From assembly GCF_020382885.2 (NCBI RefSeq), contig NC_058498.1, positions 8,592,501 to 8,656,500 of the forward strand: DNA of 64,000 nt, written 5' to 3'. The translations under genes were made by a program, and so were the position numbers. The notes beneath the pieces were generated by a model. The model searched no databases. It had not been told where the DNA came from and saw only the letters and a list, made by a program, of their open reading frames with translations. The stretch's first letter is position 1, and every line of letters begins with the position of its first letter. Shown here piece after piece: positions 1-12,742 of this stretch. The stretch is from Scatophagus argus (Eukaryota; Chordata; Actinopteri; Scatophagidae).

Positions 1-3000
1 GAAAATGGGGTACTGGGCGAGCTGCTGCTCCAGGGTCAGCGGCTCTGTTGGCACGGCCTGAGGAAAGATACAAGTGGACTCTGTTTGGGCTCATCCAACA
101 TAAATCGATGAGCACGATTTCAGAACTTCACTTAACGAACTGCAGAACTTCAGAGCACAACTTTAAGTTTCGAGCTGAGCTGAGCAGACCCTTACCTGTG
201 TGATATTAACGGGTGAGGTGAGGGTGGGTGAAAGCTGCTGTGGGGACTGTTGGAGATGGAGGTCAGAGGTGAGGGTGAGTGGCACCACGGGTGGTTGCCG
301 GCGCTGTGCCGTTACAGTCATGGTGGGCTGAGTGGAGGTGGGGATCCCTGGAGAGGAAAGAAATGAGGACAAACCACAGGTGTCTCCAACATCCTCACTT
401 GATGTAAATTTCAATGTGCTAAAGTTCTACTGTTATCAAACAGTAGTTATTACCATGGCTGGCAGCGCTGATGCCCAGGTGGGTGAGGTTGGTGGTGAGG
501 CTGCTCGTGCTGTTGGACGAGCTGAGGGAGGGGAAGGCCACAGTGTCTTCTGGGTCCAGCGGGGTGGACAGTGGGGGAGGGAACTGAATGTTGGTCAGAT
601 CAGGAAGTGAACCACCAGTGTTGTGTGCAGCTGGGAGCACGGAGGGATTCAACTCCTGATCTGGTGATGGGAATATACTAAAAGACACAACTTCTATGAG
701 ACATGAGATAAGCTGGTCTCATATAACCATCCATTAAAACAGATATCAGTATTTTCCAGTATATTTGCCAGTTTGTGGAAATATTCAATGTAGTGGCATT
801 TTGTTTCTAGATTATAACTTTATCGATAAAAACATGAAAACAACACGTGTCTGAAAGTTGATGACAATTGCCCTTCCAGTCACAGGAGAACTACATTAAT
901 GGTCAATATCTTTTACTGGGATGTTTATTAATTGCGCTATTGCATGTATTACAACTAGCTAAAATGTGACTGACAGCCTAATATACTCCTGTGGCATTTA
1001 ACTGTAACTGTTACTACTTCTACTACTAACAATAACAACAACAATATACTTAAACCACTCACTTGATTCCCGGGACATCACGTGTATTGGGTTTTGATGA
1101 ATCATCCTACGGAAAAATACGTACTTGTGAGCTGCAAATCTAAGGTGGCTTACATGTATCATAACAAGTGTACAAGTTTAGGCCTTCCCTTTTCCCATCA
1201 GTACCTTCTTGTCATCCCACAACTGTTCCTGCGCATCCTTGTCTGTATTTGACTCTGAATTCTCCGTCCCAGGCACTGTTAGCAGCAGTAATAATTAGTG
1301 AAACAGCAAGACACAGTTGCTTGCTAAAATACAATTCATATTAGTGCCAGAAGTGAGTCATCAATATCCGAGCCAGTCAAGCAGAATACAGTGCTGTGCA
1401 CTACCTTCCTGAGAGTCTAAAAATAGCAAGGTAACCAGCAGACAGACAGACTGAGTGGTTGCAAGCCAATCTTGATTTCATTATATCAGAGCCTCACACA
1501 TAACAAGACACAACCCATGGATAATCAGTGAATTATTGATCTTCCTCACTCGATCACCCTGAGTCAGCTCCATTCACAGATGTTACTTCTCTACAGCCAG
1601 CTGAGTACAACTTGCTGAAGTAGTTCTACCACAGAGGCCAGCATCAATTTACTCCATAAATATTTTATTGAGAGTCTGTATACACTTCTTTGTGAAATCA
1701 ACCCTTTCATGTCATTTAAGGTTTGCCGCCTACATCAGTACTTTGCACATTAATATCTGAGAATGGCTCTGTGTCTTTGTAACTGGATCTTCCATTACCT
1801 CGTTTGGGCTGTAGCTCCTGTGATCCCCCTGAAAACACATCCTGGGGCTTTGGATTCATGGCACTCTGGTGTAAAGCAGAGTCCGAATTTGTCCTGTACG
1901 TGTTAGAAATACGAGATGTCAGCAACAATCGCTGCCAAATCCCCTGTAATGGCAGAGAGCCACCTCTACAGCATCATATCCATCAAGAATCACATTCTGT
2001 TACAAAGCTTTGTGTGCATCACAAGGCCCAAGGTATGGTCTTCTTTGTGTTGGTCGAGTTTGAGAATTTAGCGCCAACATGGATGCGCAGAGTCATTTTA
2101 TTTAATTTCTGCAATTGAGCTGTGCGCGGTTGAGTGTCCTACTTATCATTTTGGCAAATGGACAAGGGGAGGTGGCTTACCTTCTCCAGCTAGTGTCTGG
2201 CGGTGGGGAGAGGTAAACTGAGCTGTACGGACAGCTGTCAATGTGAATTTAGTTAAGGCTAATTAAGTACAGGCGGGGTAAAAAATGGATCCCAGCTAAT
2301 CCATAGTTTCATGCCTCTTGGCTGATTCAACCTAATAGACCAGATACACAATAAATGACCACACACACATACATACACACGGAGGTCTCGTTATAATGTT
2401 ATGTGAAAACCAGAAAAATACTCCCCTGCATGCTGTGATTTTTTTTCAATGTCTGTAGTATATCATGCACGTGCAGACACTGAAACTGCAGTGAAGCACC
2501 GCTATGATGCCAGTACGACTATCCATAGATCATTTGTGGGTCTGGAGTGGAAAAAATATGCAAGACCGTGACTCTCTACATGAAGTGCAGCTCAGGCAGC
2601 CAGTATGTCCCAGCCATGAATGAAGATCTAGCTCGGCGGAGTGGTGGTCTTACTAAAAGGTCTTTTAAAATACAAAATTTATAGCCGAAATAAAATTTCA
2701 CTGCATTTCTGTCAGTGAGCATTTTGGGTTCCCAATAAAGTATAGCAGCACTAGAGGAGGAGAAAACCAGATGAAAACTGAGTTGACCCTGGGTCAGCAA
2801 TGCTCAAGCAGCCTATGAATCCCAAAAGCAACAATGCACACAGTCCAAACATCCTCAACATCACATGCTTCCACAAGCAAAACAAGGATATCTGGCGTCC
2901 ATGTTTGTCCACAGACAGTGGCCGGCGGTGAGGAGACGTGATGCGGTTCCGTTCACGGTAAACTCGCTCCACCAGCCCGTGGTGCCTAGTTGTCCGACTG

Positions 3001-5745
3001 GTATCCAGCACCGAGTTCTAGAGTGAACACACCAAGTGAATGAGGACAGAAAAATGCTTAACACAACAAAACCATGTCTTAGGATTAATGGTGCAAATGT
3101 GTTCATTTCCAAATGAGTCAAGCCATGTGCCCCCCCCATTCTGATGCTTGAGTTGGCAAATGTATTTTAAGATGGAAAGCCATGACAAGCAATGATATAC
3201 TTTAAAATTTTGGAATCAAATTACACTGCAGGATAGAACTGGTATACCTTCTATTACAAACTTCTGCCTACCTTTTGTTCCCAAAACATGCTAAAACTTG
3301 GACTATGACTGACCAGCAGGTCCCTTCTGAAAATTTTACTCCCTTTACTCAGCCTGCAGACCTTTTTTATTTAAGTGGAATTATCCGTTTTGAGCCAATC
3401 TTTAACCAATACAACAGCTGCAACCTTTGTATGTCCAGTATTACCACCAACAGCTGAGAAAGGTACACTGGTCGACAACAAACCATTGATTTACCAGCCG
3501 TGAGAGGCTAAGGGCTCACCTGAAAAGGCAGGTCAATGTTGCCATTTCCAATCTGATTGACATTGGGCAGTGAGCCTCCATAGTACTGTCCACGATTCTG
3601 CCCTAGTTGCAAATACTGGGTCTTCTGTAACTGCAACTGTGCAAAGTAAAATTGCATGAAAGCATGAGTGAATGACTGATCTGATTCACAAAAAAAGTGG
3701 TGCAAAAAGTGAATGATGCCTGCCAGTCCACAGTGGTGACTGAAAGATGGATGAATCCATTAATTGACAGATGAAACATGACAAGACAGGCAGACTGGTT
3801 GTTTCATGAACAATTAAAGGGCAGACAACATCTTTCATAGCAGAGAAGAAAAAAAATCTCATCAGCTGATGTGAATAGCACCTGACTGAGAGCTGGGATA
3901 ATTACAGTCTTTCCATATAACACACCTGGTGATTACATTAGCCATGTGTCTTAATACAAAACCAGTCACAAAAGTAATGAATGTTATCAAAAACACTGTG
4001 ATTAAAGTCCTCCCGGACAAATAATGAACTGAAGTAACACTGGTGGTGATCTGAACAAATGCAATGGATTGATGTGTGAATGGCAACACAAACAAATCTG
4101 GCAGAAACCACAGAGCTGACTAATCAACTCTTTTCCCTCCAGTAAATGACAGTACAGCTCAGGTTTACACTGATGCAGCTTGTCGCAATTGGGCATCATT
4201 TCCAGGAACAGGGCTGACGATGAGCCTAAATGTTTTCTGGCAACAAAATATTCCTCTTTGTTTGGGTTAATAGAGCCGAAACTATTTGTTCAATAATTTA
4301 TTGGTCGAGCAACTGATTAACTGATTCAGTCGTTGTCGCATCTAAAAACCTTCAGTTGTTCAAACGAAAATGTTAAGATTTGCTGCTTTACTCTGGTTTA
4401 TATGATTGTCAACTGAACGTTTTGTTATTGGAAATTATTTTATAATCGTTATTATAATTATCACTATTTATAATTTAAAAAATGAATGACAATAACAATA
4501 CTTCATTTATAGTTCTTCAAAGAATAAACAGGATCTGCATTTATTTAATTTCCATAATTACTTAACATTTTTTTTTCAATTAGTGAATCAATTTGATGAG
4601 ATAAGATTTCCTTTACTGTCCCACAATGAGGAAGTACACAGTGTTACAGCAGCAAGGAGGATAGTGAAAAACAGAGTAGTAATAATACAATAGTAATGAT
4701 ATAGTTATTTACAACAGAGAAAAGCAGGAAATCCCAGGAAGCAATGTCAAAATGTCTGACCTACTAATTATCAAAAGCATCCATTATTTTCTATCGATGA
4801 CAAATCAACCAACTGATTAATAACTTTTGTTTTGAAAATAAAAACTTAATGGGGTAATATTCAGCACATTAATCACTAATGTGCGCGTTAATGAATCATC
4901 TTTAGTCGCTCCCGTTATACTCACTACCGTTGTTGTGAGAAAGTTGTTTAAGTTACTCTGACTAATGAGCACTAACTAAACTAAATTGACATGGAGCTAG
5001 TAAAATAAAACACACGTGTTGTTTACAGCCGTTTTCTCCAAGTCTGATGGATGTTTGTTGTTAAAAATAGCTCACATTTAACAAGCTGATATGATAAGGA
5101 GCTAAGATAACAGATAACATTAAGCCAGAAATGAATGGTAAACAGAGGAAAAACAGCTGGGAACGCTGGTTAAAATCTGATTGGTTAGCAAACGCTAACT
5201 TAGCCTTTTCAGAGAGACTATTGCAATTTAGTTTCTATGGCAGACTTCCTGACTTCCCAAACATGTTGTTATACGGCGATTTACATTTCACAGTCGTTTT
5301 ATTTGCTAGTGAAATGACAGCAGTGACTGCTCAAAGCAGCCACAGACAGAGCACAGGTGCACATTATTCACAGCTCCAGCAGCCTAGCTTAAGAAAACGC
5401 AGCACACGAGTAGCTTGCTGTATCTGAATAACACTACCATGTTTTAAACAACCAGACTGAAAACATAATTTGGTATTGCTAAACTGATGCGGATAAGGAC
5501 GTTAATATTAACTTTAGCTAGCATCCCAACGTCCAGATTTAACGTTATATCCGCAGCGTTCGTTAGCTGCCAAACAGCGATGCAACAAAATGAAAAGAGC
5601 CTGTTTGTGCAAGTCTTACTCGTGCAGCTCTGGTGACGTTCAAGTCTTTCATCACTTCTTCAAACGCAGCAGTCTCCTCCGCCTGTTTTTGATTATGCAA
5701 AGCGATTTTTTCGCTAAATTTGCGAGGATTGTTAGAGGACGCCAT
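1..5745 (-). CDS. crtc1: CREB-regulated transcription coactivator 1 (5' ten coding exons; 3' end off the left edge)
   Basis: CRTC proteins bind the bZIP domain of CREB and boost cAMP-responsive transcription; SIK/AMPK phosphorylation keeps them in the cytoplasm with 14-3-3. Coding exons read on the minus strand: 5745-5620, 3636-3520, 3017-2892, 2242-2181, 1893-1799, 1275-1205, 1106-1063, 677-454, 347-196 and 57-1, giving 358 codons in one continuous frame (human CRTC1 is about 634 aa). Exon 1 carries the CREB-binding domain ([20 protein letters not shown]). Exon 2 has [15 protein letters not shown], exon 3 [16 protein letters not shown], and exon 5 the kinase/14-3-3 site [10 protein letters not shown]. 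Exon 8 has [12 protein letters not shown], and exon 10 ends with [11 protein letters not shown]. The [13 protein letters not shown] stretch and the sequence after the N terminus fit CRTC1 better than CRTC2 or CRTC3; the a/b paralogue is not decided. The C-terminal transactivation domain is outside. Intron 3 is AT-AC. Confidence 0.95.
2243..2891 (-). other. crtc1: AT-AC (U12-type) intron 3 of crtc1
   Basis: On the minus strand exon 3 ends in CAG at 2892 and the intron begins ATATCCTTGTT, the exact U12 donor consensus. It ends with CCTTAACTAAATTCAC, that is, a U12 branch-point motif about a dozen bases before a terminal AC. Joining 2892 to 2242 keeps the frame (HGRQ then [19 protein letters not shown]), which matches the corresponding CRTC1 region. 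No GT-AG pair was found that would join these exons in frame. The intron is 649 nt long. Confidence 0.9.
4275..4840. repeat. Dispersed repeat (CGATTAATCG-type) split by a LINE-like tail
   Basis: 4275-4450 holds degraded copies of a fish repeat recognised by its alternating gattaa/tcga ends and an internal AGATTTGCTGCTTTACTCTG stretch. The closing part seems to resume at about 4745-4840 (TCTATCGATGACAAATCAAC, CTGATTAATAAC). Related copies are at 52875-53090 and, in fragment form, 28890-29000. It lies in crtc1 intron 1. The family name is not certain from sequence alone. Confidence 0.55.
4597..4745. mobile_element. LINE 3'-tail-like insertion
   Basis: The segment starts GAGATAAGATTTCCTTTACT and continues with gtcccacaatgaggaa and cacagtgttacagcagcaa. 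The 3' end of the LINE fragment at 39061 has the same layout: an ataaga repeat, then an ctttat-type motif, then a ggtggggaaattta-like block. I infer a truncated non-LTR element tail inserted in the surrounding repeat. No coding sequence remains. Confidence 0.5.
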
Positions 5746-5749
5746 CTTT
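5740..5749 (-). promoter_or_regulatory. YY1-type motif over the crtc1 start codon
   Basis: The crtc1 ATG is embedded in GAAAGATGGCGTCC on the minus strand. AAGATGGCG is the core YY1 promoter element that commonly overlaps the start of translation in TATA-less vertebrate promoters. Occupancy is inferred from the motif alone. Confidence 0.45.
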
Positions 5750-8291
5750 CCCTCTTCTTCTCAATGGAATGTTACGTTACACACTACGCTGGGGCCTTCT
5801 GGTGTCGTCATCACGCACGGTCAGCGACACAGTAAGATAAGATTAGACACTTTTTAAAAAATATTAGTTTACATATTTTCATTGTTAAACTATACTTTTT
5901 CAGAGTTTTTTTTTTCCTTCTGCATTATTTTATGTTTTCTATTTCAATCCGATTCTGATGAGAGAAATTTATTCACAGCAAAGGAACATTTTGTTCCCGA
6001 GATGCTTGATATACTATATACAGTGGCATATACTGTACATAGTATAAATATACATATTATATTGTGCATGTAGATTGATATAATGTGTAAATGTATCATA
6101 AAATTAATTCGAAAAAATTAAAATATGGATGTACAAAAAATGGTATGATGAATAATCAAATTGCAAGATACTGATACAAGATATTAAATTACAAACAATG
6201 TATTAACTGTGCAAAATAAATAAAATTGTTGGCAATTACAAAAGGATATATAGGGATATTTTAAGTTTGAGGTAATTTGAACATTAATAACCTGTGTAAG
6301 CAGGGACAGAGTGATGCAGTCTAATGAGTACTGAGAGGAAGAAAGGAGCGAGAGATTTTGTCAACTTGTGCATCATTCTTTTCCTTGAGAGTTCTTGATA
6401 TACACACAAAAATCTCCTATAATCTACAATCTACAATATATATATATATATATATTTAGGTTGTGGTTTAAAAGGTTAATTCTTTTACACCTCTGCAACC
6501 TAAATGATCCGTTGTCTTCGCTTTAAGAACCCGAATAATTAAAAGTGGGAAACTGGAAGATATTGTCCACTTGGTTTATTATGTAAAGACTAACACCCCA
6601 GTGGCATTACCAGCGCTCAGACACTGCTACCCTAAACAGAACAAATATGAATGTTTATTTGGTGAAACTGCACAATTATTTCCTTTTAATTGTCTGTAAG
6701 TGTGTGTAGCAACAACCTTCAGTTCAAGTTTAGGCTGACTTACTGTGTAAATACATCATCTCATGAAAATAAAAACATAAGAAGCACCTGAAGGGTATTT
6801 TTTTTTTTAAAACATTATACACCTTTAATTACAGATTCACACAAAGCTACACAAATGCCTACATTCCCCTTTGATGAGAGCAGTTTACTTTATATTGCAC
6901 TTCAACCAGATATCATGTGCTTTTACTGGTACAGGTCAAACAATACAAATACGCACTAAGGCAAACAGGAGACGGTTTTAAAACGGACACTCCTCACCAT
7001 CATGTATACGGTCACATTTCAAGGGGAAAAACAAGAGCTTTGAGCTTGCTTCTTCCTTATACACACACGTTAAGTTAATCGAACAGCAGCAGAGTCAGAT
7101 ACCTCATAAATACTGGTTTGGAAAGTGCAGCAATGCAGTCAAAATAAAAACACAAACCAGCAACAAACATTGCAAATGAATAGTTTAAGTAGTTTATCTG
7201 GGGAAATCAGATTTGAGGAAAAGTTTATAATGAATGCGCATGAATAAATATCATCTGTATCCCCTCACTGTGTCGATCAAGAGACAACAGCATGTGTGGT
7301 ACAAGATGTAGCACTTGTTTAACATAAAAAGCAGCACTCACGGACATTCCAGCGGACACACATAAAGGATTTATGTAGCTGCCTGAAGAGATCCACACTG
7401 TGTTGTTACGCTGACTCAGAAAACATTTAGTGTGTCAATGGGGGTTCAGCTCAGGAAACACAGTAAAAAAAAATAAAATAAATAAATAAAAAATCAACAC
7501 CCACATGGAATAACTTAGAACCAAACAATAAAAACCCACTTGTGTTCATTTGTGCAATCATTACTCTAAATTGATATTTGGTTTGTTGATTATAGTGGAT
7601 TTGAGTTACACTGGTAACATTTTCAGTTTTCTTGGTTGTTTGAATATTATAAAATGGTAACAAGAAAAATATTACAAGATAGAAAGAAGCAAACAAAACA
7701 TTCACAATTGTACAATCAAAATGTCTAACATTATCAGGGTTGAGTGTGTTAATACCTTTGCAAGCACAAAATTTAAAATAAATTTTCTGTACTAATATCA
7801 TTTAATCAATATTAATACATGGATTTTAATTAATTAATTAATTGTCTGTAACTTAAGCCCTTGATTGGCAAAACAATTGGTTACACTAATCATGATTATT
7901 ATTCCCATAAGAAATGTTAATCATGTTGGTAATGCTATTCTTAAATATGGAATTCAAACCGGAAATTACTAAAACACATCAAAATGTGTTGGTCAAAAAC
8001 TGTGCAGTCCTTCGAAAGCCTACACATCCAGTATCATGAAAGTGTCTCCACACTGAGATCTTTAAGAGTTTTCACATAAAAGTCATTTTAAATCAAAATG
8101 TGCTGTTGGCGAAGCATCTTGCTCAAATCAAGAAGAGAAAATAATACGGTTTAGTAACTTTTGAGGTCATTCATACGAATTAAAACACACACACACACAC
8201 ACACAGTTGCTTACATAGTGTTCACACCTTGTACTGACTCAACGGTCAAAGAGCACACGGAATAAAATCTTCACAGTCACAGGTCGGATGG
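5746..8291. other. Spacer: crtc1 upstream region and klhl26 3' UTR
   Basis: No protein gene is seen. The left few hundred bases should hold the crtc1 5' UTR and promoter. The right part lies immediately 3' of klhl26 and probably includes its 3' UTR; minus-strand AATAAA candidates occur near 6650 but the true end cannot be fixed. A (TA)n tract lies at about 6436-6454 and a (CA)n tract at 8185-8205. The 116-aa open frame at 7451-7801 is AT-rich and resembles no family I know. Confidence 0.6.
8185..8205. repeat. (CA)n microsatellite
   Basis: Uninterrupted CA dinucleotides just 3' of klhl26, probably in its 3' UTR. Confidence 0.9.
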
Positions 8292-11200
8292 TCAGCCTTG
8301 TGTGGCATTTTGGGGAATTATAATTGGGGTACAAGCGATGCCAGCAAAGGATTCTGGGAAGTGCAGATCCCTCTCCCACTCATCTGTCTCTGTGTTGTAC
8401 ACCTGCACGATGCTTGTGACATTGTTCAGGTGCCAGTTGTAACCCCCGACAATGTATATCTTTCTGTCCAGTAAACAGCAGCCTGCCTCAGACTGCCCTG
8501 CCCTCATGGGACTGACGGTGGTCCACTGGTCATTCTCTGGAATGTAATACTCAACTGCAAGAACATCAAAACAACGGTCCACATGGTCCATGCGACCACC
8601 CAGAGCATAAACCCGATCCCTAGAACTGATCATGGCATGCAGCACTCTGGGTTCATTCATGGGGGCTCTGAAGTCCCACTGGTCTGACACTGGGTCATAG
8701 CAGTGGAGAGTTTTCTTGTCATCCAATGAGACACCATAACCCCCTGAGATATAGAGCTTTTCTCCAAAGGGAGTCCCCGCATGACCCCAAATCCGGCGTT
8801 TCAATGGTTCCACATAAGTCCACTCATTCTTCTGTGGGCAGTAACACTCGACAGATGACAGACTGCCAGATCGATTGCGCCCTCCTGTGGCGTACAGCAG
8901 TCCATGCAGCACGTTGAGCTGAAACTGGATACGAGCCTCCTGCATGGGTTGGATGCGCAGCCACTGGTTCAGATGTGGGTCGTAGCGGTAACAGCTGTCT
9001 ACTGCCCCCTCGCCGCTGCGGTACTGCAAGTGCTGTCCACCAACTACATAGACAAAGTTATCAAGTACAGCAACACAAGCATGGCTGCACCCCGCCTCCA
9101 TCTCTGTCAGCTCTTTGAACTGGCGGGATGTAATGTCAGGGAGATGGTACACCTTGGTGCTCACTGTGCGGTCGTTGTCAGTGTAGGGCGTCCCACCAAA
9201 GGTGATGAGAGACGTGACGTCAGAACGTATGAGCGTCCGCGAAGACTGCATCTCATGCTGTCGGAAAGGAAGAATCTGGTAATTGAAGGCCTCGAGGAGA
9301 TACTGGCGGCACAGCACGTCCTCCACCATGATGTCCACTGTCTGAACATTGTCCACCAGCTCAGAAGAGCGCATGAGCGGGAAGCGCACATGGCACAGGA
9401 CGCTGCTGGCTTGAGCACGACGAGAGTCGTCATACTGAAGCCACCTGATGGCAGCATGGAAGAGGTCGATCTCGCTACAGTTCTTCAGTTTGTTGCTCTG
9501 CAGGAAGAAGACGAGGCGCTCCATGGGAATGTGCAGGAAGTCTTCCTCCTCTGCAATTTGGAGGAAGTGGCGGAAAGTGAAGGCATCCACTGACTCTTTG
9601 AGGGAAGACAGGCTGAAGGTGGTGGCCATCTGGCCGATGTGCAGGCAGGTCTCGACACTCATCGCTGACTTGAGGAACTCCTCACACAGCTCCACGACTG
9701 GGACCATCTGGAGAAACACAGCTGCCCCGAGGACATCCTGAATACAGTCCAGGTCTAAGGTGACTTCTGAACTGTAGGCAAAGTCAATAATATGTTTCAG
9801 TCCACGGGCGGACAAACCCTTCAGCTCAATCGTATCTTGATTTGACTCCCTCATGCCTCCAGTAAACATGGCTCTGTAACACAAGAACAAGGCAGTAAAC
9901 TACATGATATTTTTTAGCTTCATCTGTTTTAAATGAAAGGCACTGATTTCAAAAAGCATTAATTTTGTATGACTTCACATAACAAAGTCAGAGCATTTGT
10001 ATGATGTGAAGTTTTCTAGTTCTGTTCAGGTGTCCATCACAGATGACCTTAAAAAACACTGTTTAATAAATAATAAAAATAATAATAATCGTCATCATCA
10101 TCTTCATGTCACTCATTTATCTAATTTTTGCTTTATAATCTATCACTTTAAATTTTATTTTTCACTTCCGCAATATCTTTCTACAGTTTCTATAATCAGT
10201 AGTAACTCTGACAATAAATCATAGAGAATCATAAAAGAAAGCAAGAGCGCATCATTTTGAATTTCGTTTCACATTTCACTGTCCTTTAACTTCTTCTCCC
10301 AGCTCAGTTGTTTTCAATATAGTCGACCGGTGAACTGCAGCTTATCCTAAAAGTGCACTCAGCGTAAAATGCTCTGGATAAGAGCATCAGCTAAGTGCTG
10401 TCAATTTAAAATGTAAATGGGAAGTGAGACGTCTTGTGATTCAGACTAACCTGAAGTAATCACTACAGGCAGCCAACACAGCTTTGTGGACCTTGAAGCG
10501 CTCCTCGTTGATGGCCAGTACGACGTCAAGTAGTTGGCCCTGAGCCCGCAAGACAGACAAGCCCTGGAGAAGGGTGGCACTGTGGCTCGGGGCTGAGAAT
10601 GTACAGCGTAGGGTGCTATTCTTGTTAGCCATACTGGAAATAAAAAGAGGCCTTGTAACAACCATTGAATCAAGGAATCCACCACTTTTTCTCAAATAAA
10701 ATCCCCTTATTTTTTCCAGTGCTAATATTCTCAACTGACCTTGGGGACTTGACTTTTTTAATATAATGTATATTGCCAGAAGCTGTCGTAGTCTGGATAA
10801 GCAGACTGCAACTCAAGAACTGTGAGCTAAAATCTGATGTTAGCTCAAAGTGTAGATGCTCACGGAAATACTATGATGGGAATTTAATCTAATCTGCCAC
10901 AGTCAGGGGGGGAAATGCAATTTGTTGTGTACAGTGTCTTTGCATTAGTGAGAGTGCATCTGCGTAGAGGAAAGAAACATTTCTGTGAGTAGAAATTACA
11001 TCACTCTGTTTAGATTATTCATTGCTGCACATGAACAGAAATGAATGGGGAAGTAACATGCATGATTACCACAGGAAAGTGGCAGAAATGAGAAAAAAAA
11101 CATACATGATAAAAAAGTTCACGAAGCCTAAAGGCTTGACACGTAACCTGAAACAGTGTGACGTTCTTCCTGACATCTTCCACAAGTAAACACACCCAAC

Positions 11201-12739
11201 ACAAGAAGAAATTACATCAGACAAGTCCCAGTTGTACTGTTACAGCTGCCATATTAGTGTTTGCTTATTTCCTCTACAGGCCCGTTTTGTCAAATGAGAC
11301 CTACATATGACATCCAGTGGCACAGAAGGCAGATTACAGATGACAAATATAGACCATATTTAAGTATGAGGGAATGATCCCAGTCCAACAATTTTTCCAG
11401 ATTGCAGAAATTAGGTGGAATATTGAAAGGAAATACCAAGTTAAGATAATGTACTAAAATATTTACACATTTGACTACATGAAGCAAACAATATCCAACA
11501 CACACGTATCTTTTTTTATTCTGTTCAAGTCAATAATCGTTTAAGATGAAGACAGTTTTCAATTTCCTTTCAGATTCAGTGCCATTTGGCCATCAATGTC
11601 ATAGATGTGTTTCTTCCCTTTCTCTAGGAAGAGTTTTACTTGCTAAATCCAAAAAGGAACCCGCTGAGCTTGCTTTAGCTTGCTCTCTCTGTAAGTAAAG
11701 GACACCAACTTTCAGAATGAAAATACTGTATGCTGGTGTTGGAAGGCTTTCCTGCAGGTAAAGTCACAAAAGTCATCAAAAGACTTTGTCATCTGTAAAA
11801 CCAGCCAGTAATTACTGGTGTCACAAAACGTCATGATGAGGAGCTGGAAATGGAGAACCTCTTGAAAAATGGGGGATCGTTTCTACCTGAAAACCACACA
11901 AGTTTACCTTTCGATTGCAAAGTGTCCAGCTCTGTACATATCTTTGTCACAGTTGTCCTTCAAACAGCAGACATTTTGACCATAGCAGGCAAAGCACAGG
12001 TGTTACTACTAACATTAACAATGGCTCTGAGCTATTCAGGCGTAAACCTGTCCTGCTGGACTCCAGCCATCATTCAATATTCAGACTTTCCCTCTGTGAG
12101 AAGTCCACTATTGAAAAATGGTATGAATTTACGTTTAAACAAAAAGCACTATCAGGTAACTGCAGATTTTTTTGAACTCCCAAATATCAGTGTCAGTATC
12201 AAAAAATCCAGTTTCGCTGGAGTGGTGTATCTTGTTTCAAAGTATGACAAAAGTGATAAAAACAAGTAAGCTGCACGTAAAGCGAGCAGTGGTATTAACT
12301 GCAGCAACATTGCCAAAAAGCAGGCCTATTTAAAGTAGTGATTTAGTCATTAAAATATAAGAAAAATGCTTTACCAAACTGTCAACACGTGTTTAAGTTC
12401 ACCTGCTACAACACAGCACACTGAGCTGGGTGCGTTTACTCCTCTAAATGGAAAATTAAAACATATTTACTTTAATTATACCACTGGTCATCGATATAAA
12501 ACAAAACCAGCGCAGGTGCCCGAAGGCCCGAACAGCACCTCGGTGTTTCCTGAGTAAAGCATCGGAGGAACGACGTCGGAACGCCCCACTCTGATCGAAC
12601 TGGTCCACAGTCCCGGAGCCGAGGAAGCTTCCTATAAGGCGACACAGAGGTCCCTCCGCCCCACCGCATCCTCGCCCCGCTTTACTCACCTGTTCTGTGG
12701 ATGTTTCGAAGCAAAATCCCCGCCATCCGACTCCGCCAT
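8292..12739 (-). CDS. klhl26: Kelch-like protein 26 (BTB-BACK-Kelch adaptor)
   Basis: KLHL proteins pair a BTB domain that binds Cullin-3 with Kelch repeats that bind substrate for ubiquitination; the substrate of KLHL26 is not evident here. Coding exons on the minus strand: 12739-12690 (MAESDGG start), 10633-10451 and 9873-8292, giving 604 aa against about 615 in human. The BTB domain starts near residue 38 (LLDVVLAINEERFKVHKAVL, then AACSDYFRAMFTGGM across the exon 2/3 join). The BACK domain follows around residues 150-250. Kelch repeats fill the C-terminal half (YVVGGQHLQYRSGEG, YATGGRNRSG, YISGGYGVSL, YALGGRMDHVDRCF, YIVGGYNWHLNNVTS). The start is chosen because AAGATGGCGGAG matches the human MAESG N terminus and splices in frame. 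It is in tandem with crtc1, as in human. Confidence 0.96.
10330..10425. repeat. Dispersed repeat with CTCTGGATAAGAGC core
   Basis: AATGCTCTGGATAAGAGCAT followed by CAGCTAAGTGCTG and AAAATGTAAATG is the tail of a very common fish interspersed repeat. It lies in the second klhl26 intron (9874-10450). No coding capacity. Confidence 0.6.
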
Positions 12740-12742
12740 CTT
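12733..12742 (-). promoter_or_regulatory. YY1-type motif over the klhl26 start codon
   Basis: The start codon lies in AGAAGATGGCGGAG on the minus strand, a near-perfect YY1 element. The neighbouring crtc1 gene has the same arrangement. Confidence 0.5.

Noticed and set aside
7451-7801. 116-aa open frame on the minus strand
   Set aside because: AT-rich, phenylalanine-rich translation in the probable klhl26 3' UTR; typical of a chance frame in such sequence.
8904-9593. 229-aa open frame on the plus strand
   Set aside because: It is antisense to the long klhl26 Kelch/BACK exon, whose minus-strand frame matches KLHL26 over its full length. Its sequence has no family resemblance.
11850-12269. 139-aa open frame on the plus strand inside the first klhl26 intron
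   Set aside because: No recognised domain, no supported splice partners and low-complexity composition. I judge it a chance frame.
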